Of a DNA stretch of 64,000 nt, positions 21,201 to 30,401 are shown in pieces. The stretch is taken from the NCBI GenBank assembly GCA_021030905.1, contig JAGFMI010000013.1:124001-188000 (forward strand). Reading direction: 5' to 3'. The translations under genes and the position numbers were made by a program. Numbering within the stretch: position 1 is the first letter of the stretch; the number at the start of each line of letters is the position of its first letter. This DNA is from Pyrenula massariospora (lineage: Eukaryota > Ascomycota > Eurotiomycetes > Pyrenulales > Pyrenulaceae). Below the pieces are notes generated by a model. It was not told where the DNA came from, ran no database searches, and worked only from the letters and a program-made list of their open reading frames with translations.

Positions 21201-22734
21201 ACTGCTTCCCAAGAAATAGTAACTGATCGGGAAAAAGTAGTATGATCACATGTGTATTGTAGCTATTGCTTGGTAGAGTGGTTTGACCAGGGCCAATTTG
21301 AATTGCGTCCAGCGCAGTGATAAGTCTCCCTGTAGGTGCCAGAGTCTTGGGCCACATAGTGACGAAGGCCTGGAGTCTGTTGAAACTTTGCTCTTGATCA
21401 TCTTCAGGGTTGTCAAGCGAACAAATCACTGTGATGGTATCGCGGGCATTAAGCAAACGTCGCAGAGCAACATGCGAAGATGGCAATGTGCTCGTCATCG
21501 CATCGATAAGGAGTGAATACCGTGGGAGCCGCTGGACTGGTTCCATCAGCATGGATCGCAGACGCTGCTCTCCGGTCTGTTGTATCCTTTGCGAGAAACT
21601 CGAGGCCTGGTCTTTTAGAAAAAGGTTCAGGACCTTAGTAAAGCCTGACTGAAGCTGCAAGTAGTTACGGTAAGGCTGTGCAAATTTGGGAAACCATTCT
21701 GTCAGGACTTTTCCCATTGCCAAGGCGCCTAAAGGATCCCTACGCTTCCGACTATCAATGGTCTTCCCATCGCTGGATGTAATGTCTTCCATAGCCTCTT
21801 GTTCGGTGCTTTCCAAGACTTCTTTTATGGCATTGAGAAATCCTAGATTTACGTCAAGAATTTCGTCTAGACAGGGAGGAAATAGCTTCGACAGCGCATC
21901 CTCCCCAGGACTTGTGCTCATAGTCGACTTCGACCTTGCTTTTGCCCGAAAATCCCATGCGACAGAATGGACTAGCTCATATATGTTTGCGACGTACCTC
22001 GCTTCTGTGTCGACCACCTCACACATAGCTAGTCTAAGTGCTTCTTTCTGCTGCCTTGAAAATTGACGAGACTTGGACACGTTTGTCGGCTTCGAAGGCT
22101 CTCGTTGCAGCTTCGATGTGGGAAGGAAGACTGGTTCACCAAACAGCCGCACTATAGGGTCGAAATCGCCGAATGTCATATCGTTCAGATCAGCTGTTCC
22201 CATGCCATGATCCACGTCTTCTCTAATGTCTGCAGTCTTTATTGAGTTCTGCGGCAAAATCACGTCCATGTCCAGCCATGGAACGCTTCTTTCCACGTAT
22301 ATTCGCTCTAGTTGCGCTGTCACCTCGCTCTGGTTCTCGACCTTCTCCATGCGATCGGCTAATTCAGCGGCATGCATCTCGTCGAACAGTCTGGGAACCT
22401 TGCCCCGTAGCCTTTTTGCGCGAGCAGTCAAGCAGGACTTCGCATTGTCTGGAAGCTCTGCGAAATATTTCAATAATCCGATCGCAAGGCCCCGACATAC
22501 TTCGTCTCCTTGCTTTTCTCGAGGCAGATGATTCACGGCAGCGTAGAGGGGGCTCGAAGGAGACAAGGTGATCCGAGGATATGATTGATAACCGGCGAGA
22601 GAGAATATAACGAGCTGTATTCGGGATGAGGTGACGGGACCATGGTAAATAAGGATTGTGGAAAGGTATGCATCGGTCGCAGCATACAGCGTTAAGCTGC
22701 CCGAAAGGTCGGGCGCATCCTGAATGGTCGCCAT
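18286..22734 (-). CDS. DH-domain Rho guanine nucleotide exchange factor with RhoGAP-like segment
   Basis: One uninterrupted exon of 1482 residues. Rho exchange factors of this type load GTP on Rho/Cdc42 GTPases for polarity and cell-wall growth. Seen: an N-terminal region of about 220 residues; a DH (Dbl homology) domain at about 229-442 with conserved helices EALRLAMCEVVDTEARYVAN and the signature LMEPVQRLPRYSLLIDAM; a PH-like beta-rich stretch after it (THVIILLFPDQLLFLGKQ); around 860-1020 a helical region whose order resembles RhoGAP folds (VDVLIAAFEKFLTNAWQEKL; RAFTSMVRLLTDLLD) but with no arginine-finger loop that I can find; a long Ser/Pro/Thr-rich tail; and a C-terminal coiled coil (about 1415-1475). 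The 3' end is strongly strand-skewed. I do not recognise a specific named orthologue. Confidence 0.85.
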   Translation of the reverse strand: MATIQDAPDLSGSLTLYAATDAYLSTILIYHGPVTSSRIQLVIFSLAGYQSYPRITLSPSSPLYAAVNHLPREKQGDEVCRGLAIGLLKYFAELPDNAKSCLTARAKRLRGKVPRLFDEMHAAELADRMEKVENQSEVTAQLERIYVERSVPWLDMDVILPQNSIKTADIREDVDHGMGTADLNDMTFGDFDPIVRLFGEPVFLPTSKLQREPSKPTNVSKSRQFSRQQKEALRLAMCEVVDTEARYVANIYELVHSVAWDFRAKARSKSTMSTSPGEDALSKLFPPCLDEILDVNLGFLNAIKEVLESTEQEAMEDITSSDGKTIDSRKRRDPLGALAMGKVLTEWFPKFAQPYRNYLQLQSGFTKVLNLFLKDQASSFSQRIQQTGEQRLRSMLMEPVQRLPRYSLLIDAMTSTLPSSHVALRRLLNARDTITVICSLDNPEDDQEQSFNRLQAFVTMWPKTLAPTGRLITALDAIQIGPGQTTLPSNSYNTHVIILLFPDQLLFLGKQSECQLSAAGLQLEINQRSRSSTGSRGVPEASKLLFLDSVRLTSIQLSQSTCGDSLYLAYPKSASFDQTASSSKKVLRSFRLHGSYQSKAQRFLEEATKAKVEHRFSETERESGKWALLALPSSPNSLTLLAAICEDGLPAQSRSGRPPVILSLPGSKPSGPALPASETTQILVWASVTTGGRYKIEMQHCCGKSSDIVSLEDVRTLMLKRLSVHLKTIHSTQNPSVIEALVESNEDVHRTLDIQFVSEAKTSCGFRPTSPTKLLSSWWYGSQPTSTPKLDYNNKLRDIPSIPPPPPSKNSELSPIQREDSQRIIAIAAKEGSTVKDPLDQLEQTLTSYVLALRSRRGNIVGRSLRGRAHADPVAVNDLYNVLLEEASRIQAAAEVSVDVLIAAFEKFLTNAWQEKLGPILSASDLQVLQGKFGRHFPSDFERFFKDFLVNMAPQNRRAFTSMVRLLTDLLDASGNDADRGALTATFAELLTKSSDPLQYISLLDRLVEDYEKLFDDSIPIGWPDEKYIGPGAEATSDLSHKSKTGSINSQTSSFRRRLGFGLSRHNSKDESESKVSSIIRSLGKNKGSSESNSQHSSLSKAALVRSKSTDSDSRAPSFLRPISRDKSALSTLTFDEHANGSRPGSAHSTIQILQSIGEDPIKPTKQLPKKKRRSSLSDLKSLQDTMRDTHITPLPPRKPSLTTVVQEPIPEVTTSPARPSESRPQPTIKSPPPLAPTAAVSPAKPSIPTAAPKVSRYGSTRVGSPTRTSPRKENITSPPPQTKSSSPIKSPTPKITSPRLATLASPRVHLAERNLNRQTDGGQTSPSKRRLDAAAATTTTPSNIPTPRTNTATVRDRPSTAASANSTTTSTTAATSTSPTKRPPPASGSASPSKTPITAAAASERKFKALDQLYKEVTLENQALYERFNKELVRVSRAAKRAGGLEEELRRKVEEMGREIEGLRRENLELRREVVVRGGGE

Positions 22735-24190
22735 GGTCGATGTACAAGCTCTGAAAGCTGATCCCTCGACTGTTTATAAAGCTAGTAAACAGACGGGCGG
22801 GAACCGGGTCTTGGCAGTAAGCGCGCTGCGGGGCCGCGCTCGAGACGCGTTCGTCACGTTTTCTCCACCCAGGAACCTCGATAGGCATGGTCAGAGGCCG
22901 CTGGTGCCACGGCCGCGGTCACACTTCTCCCTGTAACTATACCTGAGTTTTTACGATGAAAATGGTCAAAAGGCACATAGGCGTTTGTTGAAAATTTCAC
23001 ACCTCAACAGATGATGAGCAGAGTTGGCAGGTGGTATCTAGCGTCAACCACCATCGAGAAAATAAAGGTGATACACGCATCTCAGGATGAGCTTCAACAT
23101 CTTTAGCGCATCCATGAATTTGACGGCGAAAACGCTGCCGGTGTTATTCAACCTTGAATGCCACGGCCACTCCCAGTCCGCCTTCGTCAGACATTCCTGA
23201 TGGGAAAAGAGAACGAAGCTTTACCTGTTCAGGCCAATTCGAGATTCAAAGGATTTTGTTGTTACCAACCATTCCCAGTCCCTATGACACCAAAATACAT
23301 CGGATGCTTAGGAGAAGGGTGCTCTAGGAACGTAGAGTCTGCGAGGTTCGCCAAGAATACCCATCCCAGAGTGAGCCTTCAGGATGCTCGAGAGGCCAGA
23401 TCCAACCCTTGTTGATCCACGCCCTACGACAGCGTTCGCAGAATGTCAGGAGCGCCTTAATAGAAGAAATAGCCAGTAGTCGTGCCTCCACACAAATTCT
23501 TCGGTATTGCCCGCTTTTATAGAAACAGCGGAGAAGCCGAATGACATCCGGCGACTCGAACGAGCATTATTGCTGATCCATCTTTGTAACGAAAATACAT
23601 TACTAAATGTGTATTTTGTAAGTAGGCAATAATATTCGATAGTGTGTGACTACGGTTCGCCCGCCACGTATTAAAATAGTCCGATGAAATTCCTATGTGC
23701 CGGAAGAGCCACATTCCGAATTCAATAAGGATGTCCTTGCGTGGTTTAATCCTTTTGATGCGGGACGAGATCTGGAGATTAAGTCCGCTCATTTCGACAA
23801 TTTGCGCGTTATCCGAGTACGTAAAGTATCCGCTCATCACTATCTTTCCGAGGTCGGGTTAGAAGATTTGAAACCGTTCGTCAAGAATCTTTCACCAGCA
23901 TCAACGGCCAGAGGTATGAGAGCAGTCTCAGTACGATTGGTGGCCACTTCCATGCAGATTAATGCAGCCCACCTTCACATCTTAGGTTTCTGACGACTTC
24001 TTAAATGTCTTTTGGTGGGAAATGCCTTGGCTACAGCAGAATATAGCTGCCAGTATGATATCGAGCGTGTAAAGGGCATCATCTGCTGTACAGGCTAAGC
24101 AGACTAGAGAGCCCTAAGACGACCAATTTGGTATTGGCTCGCCACATTATGAGCAGTTGTTTAGTTCTTGTTCTCATTTGATGTACAGCG
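22735..24190. other. Gene-poor stretch between RhoGEF and NirA-like gene
   Basis: About 1.45 kb with no gene I can support. It includes the RhoGEF promoter, with an ACGCGT word at 22845-22850. A stop-bounded plus-strand frame around 23690-23993 reads as plausible protein for some 70 residues but lacks an ATG start, splice signals or a recognised domain. Confidence 0.5.
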
Positions 24191-27009
24191 TCAACTGTAA
24201 TATGTCTCACCATAATTGTTAGTCTGAGGGTAACTAGTGACCCGGGTGGTCCGATCACCATTAATATCGGAGGTATTCGGGCCCAGATCCGAGAAGCCAA
24301 AGGGAGAGCTATCATAGTTGATATCAGTTGGAAGACCAAAATTATCAGTTGGGGCGGTAGTCATATTGCCGTCTGCAGTGACAGGAAAGCCCAGATTTGC
24401 CCAATCTAAAGTAGGGTCCCAGTTCTCGAAGTCGATGGCGAGACCGGACTGGTCTCGTAACCACCAGTCTTGTTGTGGTTGCGTCATCAAGCTATCTACC
24501 CCCCCAAAGAGTACGTCCGGGTCTGGGGCTTGTGAGACTGCAGCTGCGCCTGCCAGATTATTGGTAGACGGATCCAAGCGGGCTGCCTGGTAAGCGTTCC
24601 AAGCGTCCTGCTGAGCTTGTGTCAGACGGCTTGAAGTTTTGTGTTTGCTCGACAAGCGATTTAGCTCAGCAGCGGTCTGGGGAGGAAGAGACATGCCACC
24701 AGAAGAGCGGCGAGTGTTTGGGGTAGACTCTGGTGTCTGAATCTGGGGCTGAAAAATTCCATTGTATACTTGGGTGAAAGGAGCTGCTGTTTGAGTGGAT
24801 GGATCATTTGACTGGGACATGACTGACAGAGAAGCACGGGCCGCTTCTTGGCTCGGTGGAACTGCAGCAGCGACGGCTGGTAAGTCTTTGTATACCACGC
24901 CTGGTGAAGACGATTCCTCCCACGAGCCCCATTTTTTCTGAACACGTGAAAGAACGGTGTACGCTTCCTCTGGTAGGTTGACCATCCAATCTCGAGCTAG
25001 ATTTCCGACGACTATAATAGTTCTGCGAGCGCAGAGCCAAAAATTGCCAATTTCTTCAAGATGTCTCACTCCATGTACAATATCTCTTTTGGAATTTTTC
25101 TCGTCAACTCCACCAGTGTTGAGCAGATGGATCGTCAGACAAGTATGCAAGAAATAGACGGTGATGTTGCAGATCGAGTTCAACGTGTACAGGCGTTTAT
25201 AGAGGCGAAACAATTTAGAAATTGCAGCTGCACTCTGTGTGAGAAACTTGCGTGGCGAGACATGAGCTGGTAGAGGTGAAGTGTTCCGCGTGTACTTCAG
25301 GAAAGGCCGGTAAAGATGGATGAAAAGCGTATGGAAAAACATACTAATTATGTTAGACGATTAATGAAAAGGCTTTCAGAAGGCGACTTACTGCATGACA
25401 AGCACTTGAGGTAGCTGACCCTCATTTGAATCGAGCTCACGAGGCAGCTCCTTCTTCCAAGCTTCCAATCGCGTGTGTATCTCGCTCAACCTCTTTAATT
25501 CCTGCTGTTTGCCCATCGGCTTTTCCAGGCGCGACGGGTTATAAAAGGCGGAGAGGAGATCTGAAGAAATCTCACAAAGTTTTGAGATTTGGAGCGCGAC
25601 AGCACGGGTCCTGGCTGGTTGAGTATGCGCGTTCTGTAAACCTGAATCGGTATATGGAGACCATTTCTCTGCTTCTTCTCCTGGGAAGATGTCGGGTTTA
25701 GGTACATGAGTCGCCGCCGGCGGGAACAGGGGTTGCCGGCCGGTATACATGCTCCAGCACCTAGAGATGTCAGTCTGGTCGACGTTGGCCTATATTTTGT
25801 AGCTTACTTATCGAATAGGAAAATGCCCCAGAACGTGATGCGACGGGCATCGATATCTTCGGAGCCCAGCTTGGAATTTTCAGCAAGCTCTGGCGCATCG
25901 ACGTTGATACCGAGATCCACGGCCATGCGAAAGGACATTCCACTATAAACCCACCCTTTGTTCTCCCTACCACAACCAGCTTCCCGGACAGACATTAATC
26001 CAAGGGCTTGCACAGTACACAATTTAGCATTAGTGTGCTCGTCGTTCTCAAACATAAGTCTTTTCGCTTCCTGGAAGAAGTGATCCCCTGCCGTTGCAGA
26101 AATGTCGGGATCCTCTCTGGCTCCTGGCCAGGATGTAAAATGACATCCAAGGCTGAGCATGACATTCACTAGCAGCGGTGAGCAGTATTCGGAGCGTCTT
26201 CCCATGAGGAAATCACGGTAGAAGAGATCTTTAGATAGTGTCGTAAAGTAGGCATAGTGCCAGCAAAAGTACAAATTGATCAAATGCACGATAAGATTCT
26301 TGTCTTGGGTCACAGTTGTCCAAGACAATATCCCATCTGGAGGTCGCTGCTGCGGAATGGCGTCCGATACACTAGAGGGCGAAGCACTTTCTTGGACATC
26401 GGCTCCCGGACGCAACCAAACCAAATTTGAAGTTCCACCTATGAATCTAACGGACCCCTCAAGGAGAAGGTCACCCATCTTGCCCGATAGCTCCGCTTCA
26501 AACTTGGGGATAGCATCTAGAGCCTCTGAACTATTGATAGCGGATTGGTGCTCTTGCAGGTCCTCGGTCGATTCATTCTTCTCTCGGGCCACGATCGATT
26601 CCGCAAGATCCTCTAAGCTTTCGCAATTCCGGATCTGATGCACTAGGTCCATAACTTCGTCCTCATCATAATTTAGGATAGCTTCGATGAGTGTCTGCAG
26701 CGTTGAGTTCCTTGTCTTCAAGCCATCAATGTCGCGTTTGTATACTCCTCTCCGGCGCAAGTCTGAGCTTGGGTCATACTGGCACTCGGTCAAATAGACA
26801 GAAGCACATGCGGCGCATTTTGGCAGGTTGCCATCACATTTACTCTTGCGCTTTCGGCACGCTATGCACGCTGTCGAAACGCAGCGTCGCTTTGCCGAAG
26901 CTGAGCCCTCTTTATCTTTGCTCTTCGGCTTGTGCTTGGCGGCAGCAGGGCTTCGCGACGGTGAAGGAGAATGAACCGTCTGTTTGTCCGGATTCGTCTC
27001 GTGATCCAT
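24191..27009 (-). CDS. nirA: Zn2Cys6 transcription factor of the NirA/NIT-4 nitrate-regulator type
   Basis: Exons 27009-25808, 25760-25392 and 25343-24191 (introns 47 and 48 nt, both phase 2) give 907 residues. NirA/NIT-4 activates nitrate and nitrite assimilation genes together with the GATA factor AreA/NIT2. Seen: a Ser/Lys-rich lead; a Zn2Cys6 cluster with cysteines at 48, 51, 58, 65, 68 and 76 (CIACRKRKSKCDG); the linker DLRRRGVYKRDIDGLKTRNS, close to what I recall of NirA; a heptad-like dimer helix; a fungal-TF middle homology region (YFCWHYAYFTTLSKDLFYRD; FLFDKCWSMYTGRQP); and a Gln/Asn/Asp-rich acidic C-terminus likely to activate transcription. The other nitrate genes are not in the window. 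A NirA paralogue with another target set cannot be excluded. Confidence 0.85.
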
Positions 27010-28709
27010 ATCCGGTGATGAAATCGCGCACTTACTCGTGTCTCTTGAGACACAGTGCGGATGCTGCCCACAGCGACCTTTTGGAATGGTTCAGCTTTCA
27101 CGATCCATCATAGTATCAACTCGAGATAAGCAAGCCGCGGGTACCGGAAATCGCCAAGTGAGAAGGCCAATGGGTTGAAAGTCCGAAGTTCTTCCTACTC
27201 GACCGTTCTGGGTCAAGAGTCTTGAGATCCACGAGTAGAGCGGACCGTTGGAATTGGGTTTTTTGACACGAGCAAAGCGTTTGAAAAATTCAAGATCACC
27301 GCCTGTATGGTTGTTCGAACGAATGGCGGCCTTTGATGGGTGCTGAATCTACTCGAATGGAGATAGGTTCACGCGGGGAAGTGGGATGCAGTGGCCTGGA
27401 AGCTCCTCCCGCAGAAGGTGGCTGATATGAAATTTCTAATCCATGCCACCCTATTCACTATCCCTCGCATTTGAGCGAATAGACATCTCCAGCGCCAAGG
27501 GTCTTGATACAGTGCACCACGAATGCCCAAACGAATAACGTCCCCGCGCTCTTCGCTGATAGCGGTGTTAGCCGGAGCTGCGCCGCGATAAATTCTCGTG
27601 CCCAGAAATGAGTGACCAGCGGTGCCTATTATTATTCCGACCGACCGCCTTAAAAGCGTCGACTACGACATGATATTCTGACTTACGGTGCCCCCTGTAG
27701 TATGTGAGGTAGATCGTGCAACCCGAGCGGCAAGTCTGCCCCAGATAGACTGCGGCGATTGGGAGGTTTCCTTTTGATGGCGAAAGGCCTGCTAGAACTA
27801 ACCTGTTGTGTGCCAGCACAGTCCCATCATGCTGGTACAGGCGCGGCTGGGGAAAATCAATATGGCGCCATGTTGTGGTGGTGATCGTGTGGTATGGATC
27901 GTGCTTCAGAGGAGACGCCGTTCCTTGAGCGCGACCGAATTTGCTTAGAGATCGACTTGCAGTCTGAAGAGGGGACAAGGGACACATTAGTATTGGCACC
28001 AGCCATAGTGGTCGACTAGGGATATCCCGAGGCATCTTGTTCCCTAAGGTATTTGACCTTGTGAAGCTAATTATTTGATCTATCATGGCGGCATCTCACT
28101 TCTACGAGTACAGAGCCGAGTACCTCGCCCGCCGAGGCTGCCCCTCCAGAACCCCCTCTTGATCCTTTTTCTCGACGTTGTCCCGATAAGGATGATGAAA
28201 CGCCCCACGACAGTATCGCCCTCCTTGTCCGATAGCACGATGCGTAGGATCTGTCGGCCACCAGTCGCAGCCGATCCATTTCGGCGGGACCATCATGCGC
28301 GACGGCCACAGATAGATTGAGAGCAGTGCCAAGCGGCTTCTGAAACATCTGGCCCGCCCTTATCGGCCCCTTATCGTCGTCATCCACAGGCTTCACGTTC
28401 CACGAGCCAACACCAGACGATAAGGCTCTAAGAACACATCAATAATGGGGCCGCTTGCAGCACACCGCGGGAACCCATCCCTTGATCTCCACCGCCCATG
28501 ATCTTCCCTATCTCTTGATAACCTGTCAATCCGCCATCCCAGGGCCACGTGCTCAGTCTGCCCTCACCTCTTCGACGGGTCTTTAATTGCCCACGCTGCC
28601 GCCAGTCTCTGGTCCGGTAGCGACGCCAGTATGTCTTTCTGAATATCGATTGAAGCCAGATCCGAACCAGGCTGCGGCTGACCCCTCTACCCCTCGCCTT
28701 AATGCCAAA
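27010..28709. promoter_or_regulatory. Upstream region of NirA-like and GNAT genes
   Basis: 1.7 kb between divergent genes. HGATAR words that could bind an AreA-type GATA factor lie at 27124-27129, 27361-27366, 27557-27562 and 27586-27591, but that number is only modestly above chance. The minus strand from about 28430 to 28067 contains a protein-like frame without a clear start (see findings). Nothing else is supported. Confidence 0.4.
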
Positions 28710-29928
28710 ATGGTCCGCAAATTTCCTGACTTTCCCCAGCTCGCCGCCCCGTCTCCAACTTTTTCTTCCACCAGACCACCTTCTTCCCTTCACATTGCCC
28801 CTCGAGATTTCGCTCTCCCCGATCCAAGGTTTTTGATCGAGGAGGCGAGTTCCACGAGCAATGGACTTGCAGTCAGTAATCGAATCCCCGGTCTGAAGAC
28901 TTCGGCAGGTGAGCTTCTTCCTCTTGGCCCACCATCAAGCTCTTGTCATTCTATGGATTGACCCAATTGGTCTTTCAACAAGTATAGCTCGGCGTTTCTA
29001 ACATTGCGCTTCACTTTTAGCGTTCTTAAATTCTCTCCGCACAAATATTCACCTATCTGCAGCTGCAGCAGAAGACCCTTTCTTCCTCAGCGCCTCCGCA
29101 TCTCCTTCCCTCACCAACACCCCCGATTGTATCCGACCGACGATGTCCTCCGGCGCGGGGAGTCTTCCCCCACCCTCCCCATTCCAGCCTCCTGTATCCA
29201 TGGGCTCCGATCCAATGGCTGGTGTACCGGACTTGACCACCTATGCCGCCTCGTCAGAAGAGGACAAGATCGCTGCCTTGAGGCTGGTTGCAGACAGCGT
29301 AGCTCAGCAGCGGCAGCTTGCCTCCAAGACACTTATTTTCCACCCTATAGTAGTGGCGGGATGGGTGCTCATCCTGGCCCTCGTGGCACAGTTGCTCTAC
29401 AAAGGCTCATCCAGTGATCTAGCCCTCGTAGCCACTACATGGGCTGGATGCGTCATGGCTGGCCTCCTTGGAGTGAGATGGGTCACACACGGATATCTCG
29501 AGATGGCGGAAGAGGTGGGGACTTGGAAGTGGCTGTATAGAGGTGGGAGGGACGATGAAATCCTTATAACCAAGTTTGGTGACAAAGTCATCGGAGTCCT
29601 GATCCTACATATTGGCCGAGGCGAATCATCGCCTACGTCACGCAGCAATCGGAATAAGAAGAAAAACATTGCAAATATCAGAGCTTGGGTAGTAATGGCA
29701 CGATATCAGAGAAAAGGGATCGGAGGTGGGTTATTGGAAGAAGCTGTTCGAATATGCAAGGAGAGAGGCTGTACCCCAACCTTTGCCGATGATCACGCCA
29801 ACTCTGGAAGGGTATTGCCTGCCATTTTCAATAACGTTTTCGACAGACAAGAGATGCGAGCTCAAGATATGCTGGAATCCATCATTGAGGAGCAAGCTGG
29901 AAGCAAGGGAAGGAGGCCGAAGAGGTGA
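28710..29928 (+). CDS. Membrane-anchored GNAT-family acetyltransferase
   Basis: Exons 28710-28908 and 29063-29928 (154-nt intron, phase 1) encode 354 residues. Seen: a Pro/Ser-rich N-terminal region of about 90 residues; two membrane segments at about 158-179 (PIVVAGWVLILALVAQLLY) and 185-205 (LALVATTWAGCVMAGLLGV); then a GNAT fold with the acetyl-CoA loop QRKGIGGGLLEEAVR (about 282-296), preceded by the strand IANIRAWVVMARY. A basic tail closes the protein. Fungi have a family of such small membrane-bound acetyltransferases with unknown substrates; I cannot name the reaction beyond acetyl transfer. An internal ATG at 29143 could give a shorter 261-residue form lacking the Pro/Ser-rich region. 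The GNAT call is firm; the first exon rests on a good GTGAGC donor and matching phase. Confidence 0.82.
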
Positions 29929-30401
29929 TTCCGGCCACTAGCTAGATAGAGAGTACGGCACACTCGCTTGTGTCGAGAATGAATGCGATGACCTTCACCA
30001 AAATGAGTCACTAGTGCAGCCTCACGTCACAAGTGAATGATTGACAACGGCGAACCTCAACACAATACGCAACCATTGGGTGACTAAAACCCGGCTTCTC
30101 CTAGGACTTAGTACTCCAGAGCAAATTTTTACTACATTCTTGATGCCACGCCCTGATGTGCTCGCAGGAATCTCCAGCATCAGCACAAGACGTCAGCCTT
30201 GTTCGAGGTGCTACGAAGTACAGTAAAACAGCGGCAGCCTTGCCAAGACCCCGGCAGCCCCACCCCGCAAGATCGATCCACAACCTTTAAGTCACAAGCC
30301 GTCGATGACTCGGTCGTTCGAGTACGATTTGTAGCAATTTTGATGACCTGAGTAAAAGAGCCGGAACTTGTGAAGGTGTGGTGGTGAAAAGACAGGGGAC
30401 G
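29929..30401. other. Intergenic, TFC3 promoter side
   Basis: 473 bp between the GNAT gene and TFC3, both on the plus strand. No gene or repeat seen. Confidence 0.55.

Noticed and set aside
23690-23993. Plus-strand open frame of about 100 residues
   Set aside because: Partly protein-like but has no ATG start, no donor or acceptor that extends it, and no recognised family.
27119-27595. GATA-factor control region upstream of the NirA-like gene
   Set aside because: Four HGATAR words in about 600 bp is only about twice the chance expectation, too weak to list as sites.
27568-28086. 172-residue minus-strand open frame beginning at an ATG
   Set aside because: Its residues are rich in Arg, Ser and His with no domain, no splice context and no conserved pattern; it looks like chance coding.
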